64,000 bases of DNA from positions 1 to 64,000 of the IMG/VR virus record IMGVR_UViG_3300026382_000006; one strand, 5' to 3'. Within the stretch, counting starts at the first letter, position 1. Every line of letters begins with the position of its first letter. Below the pieces are notes generated by a model, which was not told the origin of the DNA, made no database searches, and saw only the letters and a program-made list of their open reading frames with translations. Positions 52,051 through 61,505 of this stretch are shown in pieces. Source of the stretch: a virus. The position numbers and the translations under genes are program-made.

Positions 52051-52068
52051 TCTCACTCCTTATTGTTT

Positions 52069-52935
52069 TTATCTAACTCTCCACTCTATACCATTAAATT
52101 CTATTGTATAAAGTTTGTTATTCATGTTTAAATAAAACATAGACTCTCCCATTATGTTATTTCCATTGCCATCAATTATACAATTATTAGTTTCAAAATT
52201 ACCATATGGGTCAAATATCATAATTTCTTCACCTCTTAAAGGATTACTTGGTAATGTAACAGTTATTTCCTTTTCACTAGTATTTACATAATATTTATTA
52301 TATGCTTCTGCTTCAAAATTATCTTCCATGTCTGTGGAAACTAATATTTCTTTTTTATATTTTTTTAAAATATTATTCATTTCTATTTTAGTATATGTAT
52401 CAGCTACTTTGAAACTATTATAAAAGTATGCTTCTATAATATCACCTTCTGCAGGTGGTTCTTTAAATTTAATTACGCTACCGCTACTGATATCCACAAC
52501 ATTATTCACGTTTACACCATTTAAAAATACCATACCCATATTAGGATTGTATCCACCGTTTACTGTAAATTCAGTAGTAGCGCCGTCTCCTGTAAATTCT
52601 GCTTTAAGTAAGGTAGAAGCAAATGCTACAGACTTCCACTCACTACCGTTATATACCATCATTTGGTTTTTATTAGTATCAAAATACAAATCACCTGGTT
52701 CTAATTCACTACCATCTATTTTACTAGTAGGTTCGTTGTCATCAGCGCCTATATATTTTCTACCTAATAATTTAGCTATTTTGCTTAAATTGGGTATATT
52801 TACTGTACTAATATTTCCGTTTTCATCCTTTTGAACCCACTCTACATCTTTCTCATCTACGGTATCCATTAAATCGTTTAATACTTTGGATATGTTTAAT
52901 ACATTTTCAGATATTATTTCCCATGGTAAAGCCAT
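52069..52935 (-). CDS. Tail fibre protein, 288 aa
   Basis: GDLYFDTNKNQMMVYNGSEW is the classic phage fibre hinge repeat. The C-terminal part (ITVTLPSNPLRGEEIMIFDP, NNCIIDGNGNNI) resembles a beta-barrel tail fibre tip, as in many phage fibres and side tails. AAAGGAG precedes the ATG. It is probably a shaft-plus-tip protein. Confidence 0.72.
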   Translation of the reverse strand: MALPWEIISENVLNISKVLNDLMDTVDEKDVEWVQKDENGNISTVNIPNLSKIAKLLGRKYIGADDNEPTSKIDGSELEPGDLYFDTNKNQMMVYNGSEWKSVAFASTLLKAEFTGDGATTEFTVNGGYNPNMGMVFLNGVNVNNVVDISSGSVIKFKEPPAEGDIIEAYFYNSFKVADTYTKIEMNNILKKYKKEILVSTDMEDNFEAEAYNKYYVNTSEKEITVTLPSNPLRGEEIMIFDPYGNFETNNCIIDGNGNNIMGESMFYLNMNNKLYTIEFNGIEWRVR

Positions 52936-52977
52936 ATTATTCTCCTTTATTTATAATTAGAAATTATCAATTCAATC

Positions 52978-53748
52978 TTATAATGTGCTATCAATAGTGC
53001 ATGCTACTAACTTAGTTAATAAATCATTAGCTGTTTTTTCAATATTTTCTAGACATTTTAATCTTTCTGCTAAATACACATTACTTTCTTCTATTTTCTT
53101 AACATAATTAATATCTATATCAGTATTTTCTTTTGTTAATTTAGGATCAGTAATTAATAGTAATTTCCCATAATTACTACTACTATTGGTATCGGAATTA
53201 AATCTTACCTTTACCACATATAGCCTACCTGCGTTTAAAATATTGGCAGGTATTCTAATTTTAGTTAAGTTATTTTTATCATTTAGTCTCTCCCAGATTA
53301 TATTACCTTCACTGTCTTCAATTATCCAATCCGTGGATTCATGCTTACCCACACCCATAAATAAATTAAATTTACCAGCATAGATATTAAAACCTCCTAA
53401 TGGACAATTTTGATTACTGATTTCTGTAAATACTCTGGGAGTCGTAATTATTGTATTGTTAAAACTAAAACCATCACTATTTTTAGTAATTGTAGATGGT
53501 CTACTCCAGTTTGTTTCTTTTTCATTACCATCATTATCTTTAAAATGTAATTTATGTCTACTGTAGTAAACGTCATCTTTAGTTAAAGGTAAATCCACCT
53601 TTAAACTCAATAAGTTGTCTTTATCTTTTTCTTTATCCACCAATACATCATTAAACAAAGGATCCTTTGATATTTGCCAGCTAGTAGCAAAGTGTGACAG
53701 ATCATTTGCTGTTACTACAGGCGTGATAAAAAGTGTAAATCCTGCCAT
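52978..53748 (-). CDS. Tail fibre protein with FN3/Ig-like domain, 256 aa
   Basis: Start MAGFTLFITP at 53748 has AAAGGAT. Three beta modules are visible; the second (STDWIIEDSEGNIIWERLND) is similar to the protein at 48281. The N-terminal FATSWQISKDPLFNDVLVDK resembles phage FN3 modules. A helical C-terminal tail (VYLAERLKCLENIEKTANDLL) may mediate oligomerisation. First gene of the cluster. Confidence 0.65.
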   Translation of the reverse strand: MAGFTLFITPVVTANDLSHFATSWQISKDPLFNDVLVDKEKDKDNLLSLKVDLPLTKDDVYYSRHKLHFKDNDGNEKETNWSRPSTITKNSDGFSFNNTIITTPRVFTEISNQNCPLGGFNIYAGKFNLFMGVGKHESTDWIIEDSEGNIIWERLNDKNNLTKIRIPANILNAGRLYVVKVRFNSDTNSSSNYGKLLLITDPKLTKENTDIDINYVKKIEESNVYLAERLKCLENIEKTANDLLTKLVACTIDSTL

Positions 53749-53837
53749 TTTCACATCCTTTTATACCTTTATTATATTTAATCAAGAAATCTGGCGGTGA
53801 TGGTTTTATGAGAAACAAATATTAAGGAGAAAACATT

Positions 53838-55514
53838 ATGACATATATAAATTATAAACCAGATCCTGAAGACAAATTAGAACCACGTTTCATTACTCAT
53901 CTATCTAAAAAAGAAGTAGGTGAAGATATTCATATTGTAAAAGAATTAGTACATAAACCAAATGGTGAAATACTAGATAATATTAGAATAATAAAGGATT
54001 ATAAAAGACCATTTTGGGTTACTAAAGAAATTTATAGAAACCATACCGAAAAAAAGGAATCCGAAGATATTAAAAAGGTAGATATGTTTTTATCCACAGA
54101 ATCAGATCTAGGTAAAAATATTGCACCTAGATTAGGAGATAATTATATAGGTATTACAGACTTATATCGATTAAAAGATTCTCCTTATCTTTATGGTATA
54201 GATGTAGATAGTCGTACATTTTTAAAATATCAATATTTTAAAAAGTATGGTGCATTCAGTACGCCATATCGAGTAGGTACATTCGATATTGAGGTAAATG
54301 TATTAACAAATGAAATTATTATTGCTACATTTGCTACTCCTAAAGAGATACATACATATATATTAAAATCTTTTTTAGGTAGCATACAAAATCCTGAAAA
54401 AAGAATCAAAGACTTATACGATAAGCATATACCTGAACATAGTCTAGGTAATCCTGAGTTAATAATAAAAGTGTTTGATGATGAGGTAACATTATTAAAA
54501 GAAATATTTAAAGCAGCCAATTATGCAAATATAGACTTTTTAGCTATTTGGAATATGGATTACGATATCCCTACTATAGTTGAAAAGTTAGAAGAAAAAA
54601 ATGTAAATCCAGCTGATATTTTTCATTTTGATAAAATACCTGAAAAATATAAATACTTTAAATATAAACAAGGTAAAAAACAAAAGGTAACAGAATCTGG
54701 TAAAACAATTCCTATTAACCCAGAAGAACAATGGCATACAGTTAAAACTACATCAAACTTTTACATAATAGATGCTATGTCAGCACATAGATATGTAAGA
54801 GTAGGTGGTAAGAATGTACCTGGTGGATATAGTCTAGACAATATATTAAAACATGAAAAGGTAGCTAAAAAATTAAAATTTGATTCAGATATAGGTTTGG
54901 AAGGTGTAGAATGGCACATATATATGGTAAATAATAAACCTTTAGAATATGTAGTCTATAATATTTGGGACGCCATGTCTATGTTAGAACTAGATAAAAA
55001 AACAAAAGATTTGGAATTAGCTGTACCTATTTTATCAGATATTTCACATTTTGATGTATTTAATAGTGGTCCTAGAAAATTAGTAGATGGTTTTATGTTT
55101 TTCTATTTAGAATATGGAAGAGTATTAGGAGTAAGACCTGGTAATTTAGACCCTGATAAATTATTAGGGTTAGATGAATGGATAGTAACAATGCCAGGTT
55201 ATAGAATTATGGAAAACGGTCTAAGAGTCACTGATGAAGATTTTAAAATCAAAACTAATATCAGATTAGGAGTATATGACGCTGACGCAGTATCGTCTTA
55301 TCCTAGCTGTACAAAAGCAGCTAATGTATCTAAAGATACAACACATAGAGAAATCTTATCTATAGAGGGTATAGATAAGTCTACGTTTAAAAAACAAAAC
55401 ATTAATTTATTATATGGTCCTACAAATGCAGTAGAATGGTGTACTACTATGTTAAATTTTCCAGACTTATATAAACTAGAAAAACTAATAAAGGAGGAAG
55501 ACTATGAGAATTGA
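53838..55514 (+). CDS. Family B DNA polymerase, exonuclease and motif A part only
   Basis: Exo I TFDIEV (D150, E152), Exo II AIWNMDYDIP (about 232-241) and Exo III YNIWDAMSML (about 375-384) form the 3'-5' proofreading domain of PolB. The polymerase motif A YDADAVSSYPS is present with D481. The gene then ends at residue 558 without motif C (DTDS), so the palm is incomplete and the rest must be a separate gene outside this window, or the gene is truncated. AAGGAG precedes the ATG. Confidence 0.85.
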   Translation: MTYINYKPDPEDKLEPRFITHLSKKEVGEDIHIVKELVHKPNGEILDNIRIIKDYKRPFWVTKEIYRNHTEKKESEDIKKVDMFLSTESDLGKNIAPRLGDNYIGITDLYRLKDSPYLYGIDVDSRTFLKYQYFKKYGAFSTPYRVGTFDIEVNVLTNEIIIATFATPKEIHTYILKSFLGSIQNPEKRIKDLYDKHIPEHSLGNPELIIKVFDDEVTLLKEIFKAANYANIDFLAIWNMDYDIPTIVEKLEEKNVNPADIFHFDKIPEKYKYFKYKQGKKQKVTESGKTIPINPEEQWHTVKTTSNFYIIDAMSAHRYVRVGGKNVPGGYSLDNILKHEKVAKKLKFDSDIGLEGVEWHIYMVNNKPLEYVVYNIWDAMSMLELDKKTKDLELAVPILSDISHFDVFNSGPRKLVDGFMFFYLEYGRVLGVRPGNLDPDKLLGLDEWIVTMPGYRIMENGLRVTDEDFKIKTNIRLGVYDADAVSSYPSCTKAANVSKDTTHREILSIEGIDKSTFKKQNINLLYGPTNAVEWCTTMLNFPDLYKLEKLIKEEDYEN

Positions 55515-56058
55515 AGATCTTATTAAAATTAGAAACACAATACAACAAATGTTTAGCGATAATCCACCGTTTACTGGTGGAATTACTATTGTGGATATTA
55601 ATACTGTAAACAGTAATGTGAATAGACTACGTAAAACAATGACTGAAAGAAATAATAGAAAATTAAATACTAAATTATTGTATATGGAAATGAAGAAATG
55701 TTTTAAAAACAAAATTTGTAAATTTTATGTAATAGAAAACAAAATTAAAGATTTGAAGTTAAATTATAAACTAATTTATAAGTTCCATAAAGATAATTTA
55801 ATTTCTATTACTTTAAATATTAAGTTGTTAAGAGGATTTGAAAGAATTGATTTATTAGATAAACTTAAAGAAAGTTCTTTTAAGATTAACAAACAATTTA
55901 CTAAACATGGGGTATTTCATAATTTTGTAATAAACAGAAATAGCCATTTGTACGAAAATCTAAAAAAGTTTAGTGACTTTATTACAGTAAATCCAGATGG
56001 CACATTAAATGTTCCTAGTCTATTTATCTTAAATAACATGTTAGGTTTTAAATCATAA
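55504..56058 (+). CDS. Hypothetical protein, 184 aa
   Basis: Unknown. Overlaps the polymerase gene by 11 bases, with AAAGGAGG inside the polymerase end, so it is translationally coupled. Basic, mixed alpha/beta; it is not the missing polymerase palm (no DTDS, no KxxxNSxYG). Possibly a polymerase partner. Confidence 0.65.
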   Translation: MRIEDLIKIRNTIQQMFSDNPPFTGGITIVDINTVNSNVNRLRKTMTERNNRKLNTKLLYMEMKKCFKNKICKFYVIENKIKDLKLNYKLIYKFHKDNLISITLNIKLLRGFERIDLLDKLKESSFKINKQFTKHGVFHNFVINRNSHLYENLKKFSDFITVNPDGTLNVPSLFILNNMLGFKS

Positions 56059-56087
56059 ATACGTAGAGGACATATCCTCTACGTATT
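56058..56087. terminator. Bidirectional hairpin
   Basis: AATACGTAGAGGA / TCCTCTACGTATT between convergent genes; overlaps both stop regions. Confidence 0.7.
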
Positions 56088-56399
56088 TAATATTAATTTT
56101 CTAATTAATGAAAATTTATTTACTAGTCTAAAAGTATATTCCAAATCATCTACATTACCAGATAATTCCAAAACTGTTAGAATTGATTCTAACATTGGGA
56201 ATATAGCAGATAATTCATTTATTCTATTTATTAGACTCCATGTAAAGTCGTTTATACCATCAATCTGTATTAATCCATTTTCTATTATTTCCACTGTAGT
56301 ATGTTTATCTAATTCTTTTAGTAATTCTACTATCTTGTTTACTATTTTTACTGTATTACCATCTATACTGTAAAAACTACCATCCAACACCTCTTTCAT
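56079..56399 (-). CDS. Hypothetical protein, 106 aa
   Basis: Unknown, helical and acidic. AAAGGA precedes the ATG at 56399. It lies 11 bases after the 252-aa gene on the same strand and is probably co-transcribed with it. Confidence 0.65.
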   Translation of the reverse strand: MKEVLDGSFYSIDGNTVKIVNKIVELLKELDKHTTVEIIENGLIQIDGINDFTWSLINRINELSAIFPMLESILTVLELSGNVDDLEYTFRLVNKFSLIRKLILNT

Positions 56400-56410
56400 T
56401 CCTTTACCTT

Positions 56411-57169
56411 TTATTTTAACATCTTAATCAGGTTATTGTAATCATTTTCGTTATAAACATTAAATATACTAAATCCAAAATCTTTAAATTTCTTTTTAGG
56501 AAACCAATACCAAAAAGCGGTATCCTTGCTTAAATCAAAATTAATTTGTTTTCCATCGTAGTTAGGATCATATGTAATTATATATTCTAGAGCTTGATTA
56601 TTATTAGGACCAAACATTACCTCAATCAACGCACTATTTAAATACTTAATACCTGTAGGTAATTTATCAAATTTATCAAAATAGTAAGCAGCTGCTTTAA
56701 TATTTAATTCGGTAGGCAAATATGATTTATAACTACCTGTTTTACAATAATTATCCCAAGGTTTTATAATAAATATATTTTCATAACCGTAATCTTTCAA
56801 TAAGTCTAAAATTGGATTTACGGTATTACATAATAGTCTCAATTTGAAACCTGATTCTTTTAACATATCTAGTAAATTTTTTATTTTTGTCTTTTCATCA
56901 TTATCTAATGTTAAGTTTTTACTAGCAAACACAATTGTCACTATTTTATCTGTTTTAATATTTTCAAAATCTATAGGTGTTGGTTCAGGTGTCTCCTTAA
57001 ACAGGTCTATAGCGTTTCTTCTTTTTTTAGATTTTTTCTTATTATAATTTTGTTTGTTATAATTGTTAAATTGTTTTTTAGGTTTGGTATTCTCTTCATA
57101 ATCTTTTTGAAAAGGTTCTTCTTTTTTAGGTGTTTCTTCTTCAAACATCTCAAAACCAAAGTCTTCCAT
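56411..57169 (-). CDS. Hypothetical protein with basic linker and Rossmann-like domain, 252 aa
   Basis: The first 60 residues are low-complexity and charged, with repeats of Asn, Lys and Tyr (FNNYNKQNYNKKKSKKRR), looking like a flexible nucleic-acid-binding tail. The rest (TVIFASKNLTLDNDE-like, LLCNTVNPILDLLKDYGYENIFIIKP quoted in part) reads as an alternating beta/alpha Rossmann-type domain. Family not recognised. AAAGGA precedes the ATG. Confidence 0.6.
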   Translation of the reverse strand: MEDFGFEMFEEETPKKEEPFQKDYEENTKPKKQFNNYNKQNYNKKKSKKRRNAIDLFKETPEPTPIDFENIKTDKIVTIVFASKNLTLDNDEKTKIKNLLDMLKESGFKLRLLCNTVNPILDLLKDYGYENIFIIKPWDNYCKTGSYKSYLPTELNIKAAAYYFDKFDKLPTGIKYLNSALIEVMFGPNNNQALEYIITYDPNYDGKQINFDLSKDTAFWYWFPKKKFKDFGFSIFNVYNENDYNNLIKMLK

Positions 57170-57224
57170 TTTATTTCCTTTCTAAATTATATTCATTCAT
57201 AGGAGTAGTGTAATGAAAATAGTA

Positions 57225-57254
57225 ATGATGAGTTGTCTTAGGACAACTCATCAT
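57225..57254 (-). terminator. Terminator after the beta' C-terminal gene
   Basis: ATGATGAGTTGTC / GACAACTCATCAT, 13-bp stem overlapping the stop of the gene ending at 57238; the minus-strand trailer is ACTATTTTC, a weak T-run. Confidence 0.65.
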
Positions 57255-58515
57255 GAATGTTAAATTTCACTACTTCGGTTAGCGTTGCGTGCATACGTTT
57301 CATACTTTCGTTTAATATTTTACCAGATAATCCAGATACTGCTAAACTAATTGCATTTTCCTTATCTTCATAACCTTTACCCATACAATATACACAATAA
57401 TGATGATCTTCATTACAGTACAATGGTGATCTTAATTTTATAACATCGCCTATTAAACTTTTAAGTAAATCCTCTGTTAATAAAACATTCTCCATTTTAT
57501 CGTTAAACATGTATCTGTTTATAAATTTTTTATAATTATTTTTTGTAATAGGCATGAATAAAAACATTTTAGTTTTACAATCTTTATTTAATACTTTAAT
57601 ATCATTAGTAGCTCTTAATGACACCTTAGCTGCTACACCACCTTTTTGTGTTTCAGCGCCCCTACTATAAGACCCTAATCTACTGTCGTTAAATAATACT
57701 GCTAATTTTTCTGGATCTTTAGGATAACCATCTAATAGACTCTGTGTAATTACTTTTGCTTTATTAGTAGGTTTAAAATCCATACCTACACCATAGTCTA
57801 TAAACATTTTCTTTCTGGCACCTTTAATCTTACCTACTACAAATTTACCTTCAGCAGGGTCTCCTTTTAACCATTTCTCATCATACTCCATCATCTTCTC
57901 TTCGAATAGAGCAGCTACTGCTTTATCTTCTAAAGCATTAGGACCATATTTTTCTTCTAACTCTTTAATTACCTGTTTCTTATATTCTTCAATACCTTTA
58001 GGAGGTAGTGATGTTTTCTCGGTAATGGATACTGAAATTACTTTATTAAAATTCATTATGTATAACATAGTATCCATATAGTTTTTATACTCTGATACGG
58101 TAATGCCTTTATCAGGTTTATCGTTATCTACTAACATTTTTTCTATGTAATTAGATTCTATTTCTTCAAAACCGAATTGCTTATTTAAGTATGGAATTTT
58201 ATGTCCAAAATTTTGATATATAATTAAGTAATTCATAATTAGTCTACCTACAGTAGTTTCAGTAGGTTTATCTACTAAGTTTAACATATTTTTATCTATA
58301 GTGATTTTCTCTTTAGTAGTAAAGATAGGTTTGCCAAATTCCCCGATTTCTATTAGATTATCATCTTGCTTTGCATATATTTTATTATTGTCTATTTTTA
58401 CATATTCGTCATTATGGTTTTCATCAGCTAAGATACTAAACATATCTGTAATCCATGTAAAATCATTAGGAAATTCATTTTCTAAGGCATACCACAAATA
58501 TTCAGTTTTGCTCAT
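57238..58515 (-). CDS. RNA polymerase beta' subunit, C-terminal part
   Basis: [12 protein letters not shown] (about residues 90-101) is the beta' TTVGR motif; [12 protein letters not shown] and [23 protein letters not shown] align with the bridge-helix block [32 protein letters not shown] corresponds to the zinc-ligand cysteines, and [21 protein letters not shown] replaces AAQSIGEPGTQLTMRTFH of the trigger loop, retaining M, K and H at key positions. It completes the beta' at 7685-9310, 48 kb away. AGGAG precedes the ATG. Confidence 0.88.
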   Translation of the reverse strand: [425 protein letters not shown]

Positions 58516-59503
58516 TGTCTAACTCCTCAGACTCATTTACTAATTTAATTATTTTATCTAAAGTTTTCAAGAATTCACTATTTATAAAATCATCGTAAAT
58601 TTTGTTTACTAAATCAGTAATTTCCTTAGAATATTTATGGTCAGATATTAGCGTTAATAATTCATCTCTATCATCTTTTAAGGTATTATCTCCTATATAA
58701 CCTATAATAAAAAGATCTACTATACTATACAAAATATTAGAATATATAGGGGTATCGAAAATATTATCTTCATCTTTCAATTCTGTTAGTAAAAAGTTAA
58801 TTTTCTTCAATATTTTAGATTGTTCATTTTGATAGTTATTTCTTATTGCTAAAACTATAGTAGGATAATTTATAATTGTTAATAAAATATCCGGTACTGA
58901 TTTAAATCCTAATTTAATAAATTCATCCACTAATTTAATCGATATATCAGTTAAGTTATTATCTATATCATCTGGTATTATATCTTCGCTATTTATTATG
59001 TTTTCACAAACATGTTCTAATTTATCAAATAGGACAGGACTCACATCTTTGACATATGTAGAAAAACTATTACTATCTAAACTAGGATTTAGGTAAAATA
59101 AAATTAAATAGAGTTTATCTAAATCATTATTTGTATTCTCATCTGTTAAAATCCCAGTAATATATAGTGCTGACTGAATATCTAAGTTTTGTAGACCATC
59201 TAAAGCTAATAAAATAGCGACTATGAATTGTGTCGATATCTCGTTTATTCTGTCTTCATCTATCACTACTCCTCTACGTCTAATTAACTTTATTCCATAT
59301 TTTTTAGCTATGTTTATGATAGCATCATATTTATTTATTGGGTCTATATTTGTTTCATCTACATCTGTCCATTTTTCTAAATCTTCTATATAATCTTTTA
59401 TACCAGCATTATCTAACATATTAAGAATTAATGTTACATTATCTGCTACTGAGGAATTACCTGTTTCTAACAAAAAATTTCTTATTACTGAAATATCTAC
59501 CAT
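58502..59503 (-). CDS. Hypothetical protein coupled to RNA polymerase beta', 333 aa
   Basis: Start MVDISVIRN at 59503 has AAAGGAG; the longer frame to 59560 does not. The protein is acidic, Asp/Ile/Leu-rich and all-helical, with no recognised domain. It overlaps the beta' C-terminal gene by 14 bases, which implies coupled translation. PhiKZ-like polymerases contain an extra, non-canonical subunit; this gene is a positional candidate only. Confidence 0.65.
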   Translation of the reverse strand: MVDISVIRNFLLETGNSSVADNVTLILNMLDNAGIKDYIEDLEKWTDVDETNIDPINKYDAIINIAKKYGIKLIRRRGVVIDEDRINEISTQFIVAILLALDGLQNLDIQSALYITGILTDENTNNDLDKLYLILFYLNPSLDSNSFSTYVKDVSPVLFDKLEHVCENIINSEDIIPDDIDNNLTDISIKLVDEFIKLGFKSVPDILLTIINYPTIVLAIRNNYQNEQSKILKKINFLLTELKDEDNIFDTPIYSNILYSIVDLFIIGYIGDNTLKDDRDELLTLISDHKYSKEITDLVNKIYDDFINSEFLKTLDKIIKLVNESEELDNEQN

Positions 59504-59597
59504 TTTATCTCCTTTAATAATCATCTTTTTTATAGCTACTGCTGTATCATATGATGTCAAGCGACAATAAATTACAAAACATAAACAAGGAGTAATT

Positions 59598-60065
59598 ATG
59601 AGTAAGAAAAAAAGAAATAAAAAAACAAATTATAAAGTAGAGGATAAAGTAGTTAAATGGGAAGATTTAGCAGAGACTAGTGAGAATATTAGAAAAACCT
59701 TAGCAGATTTAAATATGAAAATGATGGAGATTTCTAATAGATTTAAAGAACAAATAGAAAATAATCCTAACCTAAGTAAAACTTTACAGGGTATTGTTTT
59801 AACATTAAACGATTTAACAGAGCAATATGTAACTGTAAAAGCTAGCCATTCTAAGGGTGCGCCTGATCAACCAGTATTTTTTACAGGTGATGTGAATCCA
59901 GAAGATGATAAACAAATGGAACTGTATATGAATGCTACTATAGCTTATGCAGGATTAGCTAACCAATTACAGGTAGTAGGACATACTAGTGTTGCAGCAT
60001 TGCTAACAGAACTACAGGCTGAACTCGAAAAACAAAAAGGAGCAGAAGGTGGAAAAGACAATTAA
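59598..60065 (+). CDS. Hypothetical protein of the hub operon, 155 aa
   Basis: Unknown. AAGGAG precedes the ATG. Basic N-terminus (MSKKKRNKKTN), helical body with TLQGIVLTLNDLTEQYVTV and an acidic PEDDKQMELYMN stretch. Overlaps the next gene by 17 bases. Small tail-assembly or chaperone type proteins often occupy this position. Confidence 0.6.
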   Translation: MSKKKRNKKTNYKVEDKVVKWEDLAETSENIRKTLADLNMKMMEISNRFKEQIENNPNLSKTLQGIVLTLNDLTEQYVTVKASHSKGAPDQPVFFTGDVNPEDDKQMELYMNATIAYAGLANQLQVVGHTSVAALLTELQAELEKQKGAEGGKDN

Positions 60066-61479
60066 AGATATTGTAAATGATTTTAAAGAACTGGATACTG
60101 AAAAATTACTAAAAAAAGAAGTAAGAATTACAGTACCATCTAATAATTATAAAACAATAAAAGAGTTTATAGAAGAAATTAGTAAAAACACAACAGCATT
60201 AAAAGAACTTACTACCGATGATAAAATTACATTAGAATTGGTGCTAGATAGTATAGATAAAACAAATAAAGAAAATGTAGGTGTGAGAGATAATATCAAT
60301 GATTTAGAACTCGAACCCAAAATAAACGATAAGCTACTGATAATGAAAACAGTAGGTATTAAAAAATCAGGTAATAGATCATTAGCTAAACTCAGATTAG
60401 CAGAAGCCTTAGGTATTGGTAGCTTATCTCATATACCATTATGGCATAGTGGATTCTGGATAACTATAAAACCAATGACTAAACAAGATAAAGTAAACTT
60501 AATGTTATCCTTATCTGAAGAATTTGGTAGAGTCGGTAGGGAAACAAATAATTTAATTTTCAGCAATCATTCAGTAGTGTTTACTAAGATACTTTTAGAA
60601 AAGATTAAACAATTTATATTAGATACTAGTTTAGCTTTACCAGAGGGTGAAGATATTTTTGATTATATTAAATTACAAGACTTATATCCTTTAGTATTAG
60701 GTTTAATTAAATCTATGTATCCAAAAGGTGTAAACTATATTTTACAATGTAAAAATACAGTAATAATAGAAAATAATGCACCTAAGTGTAATTATAAATC
60801 TGAAATAAATATTGACCCTGCTAAATTACTTTGGGTGGATATGAGTAAACTAACCGAATATCATAAATCAATAATGAGTAGAAAGACTAGTAAATCTGTT
60901 AATGTGGATGAAATTAGAAAATACCAAGAAGAATTAGAAGCTAATCAATCTACACCATTGAACTTTACAATAGGTGACGTAGCGGTGACTTTAAATATTG
61001 AATCACCTAGTATTAATAGATATTTAGAGGCAGGTGAATATTTTATTACACAGTTAACTGAATTATCTACAGACATGATTAAAAACAAAACTGTAATAAA
61101 TGATATAAAAGAAGCAGAAATAATGGTATTAAATAATCTATACTTAGGTATTTATAATCATTACGTAAAATCAATTGTAATAGATGGTAAGGTAGCAGAA
61201 GACATCGTAGATATAAATGAAGAATTGGAACTATTAAGTAACAACGTAGATATTAGAAGAAAAATTAGAAATAAAATTGTGGATTATATTAACAATAGTT
61301 TAGTAAGTATAGTAGGTATACCTGATTATGTATGTCCTATATGTCAAGAATCTCAAAAAGCTGATAGCGATGATAAAAGTAACTTTAAAGCATTCATTCC
61401 GTTAAACGTATTTGACTATTTTTTTACCCATCTCGGATATCAGTACGAGAAAATTTTGAGGGAATTGGGAGAGAGCTAG
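60049..61479 (+). CDS. Probable baseplate hub assembly protein with zinc-finger-like end, 476 aa
   Basis: The start is GTG at 60049 with AAAGGAG. The stretch IPLWHSGFWITIKPMTKQDK (about residues 139-158) is characteristic of proteins annotated as baseplate hub or tail assembly factors in T4-like and jumbo phages. YVCPICQES at about residues 435-443 is a CPxC zinc-finger-like pair, and KCNYKSE earlier may supply another ligand. It ends by TAG at 61477-61479, but the -1 frame is open beyond (see findings). Confidence 0.55.
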   Translation: MEKTIKDIVNDFKELDTEKLLKKEVRITVPSNNYKTIKEFIEEISKNTTALKELTTDDKITLELVLDSIDKTNKENVGVRDNINDLELEPKINDKLLIMKTVGIKKSGNRSLAKLRLAEALGIGSLSHIPLWHSGFWITIKPMTKQDKVNLMLSLSEEFGRVGRETNNLIFSNHSVVFTKILLEKIKQFILDTSLALPEGEDIFDYIKLQDLYPLVLGLIKSMYPKGVNYILQCKNTVIIENNAPKCNYKSEINIDPAKLLWVDMSKLTEYHKSIMSRKTSKSVNVDEIRKYQEELEANQSTPLNFTIGDVAVTLNIESPSINRYLEAGEYFITQLTELSTDMIKNKTVINDIKEAEIMVLNNLYLGIYNHYVKSIVIDGKVAEDIVDINEELELLSNNVDIRRKIRNKIVDYINNSLVSIVGIPDYVCPICQESQKADSDDKSNFKAFIPLNVFDYFFTHLGYQYEKILRELGES

Positions 61480-61505
61480 CCTCATATATAGAAGAAGCTT
61501 ATGGT

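Noticed and set aside
55504-56058. Missing palm half of the DNA polymerase
   Set aside because: No DTDS, KxxxNSxYG or thumb-like motif is present in the 184 residues.
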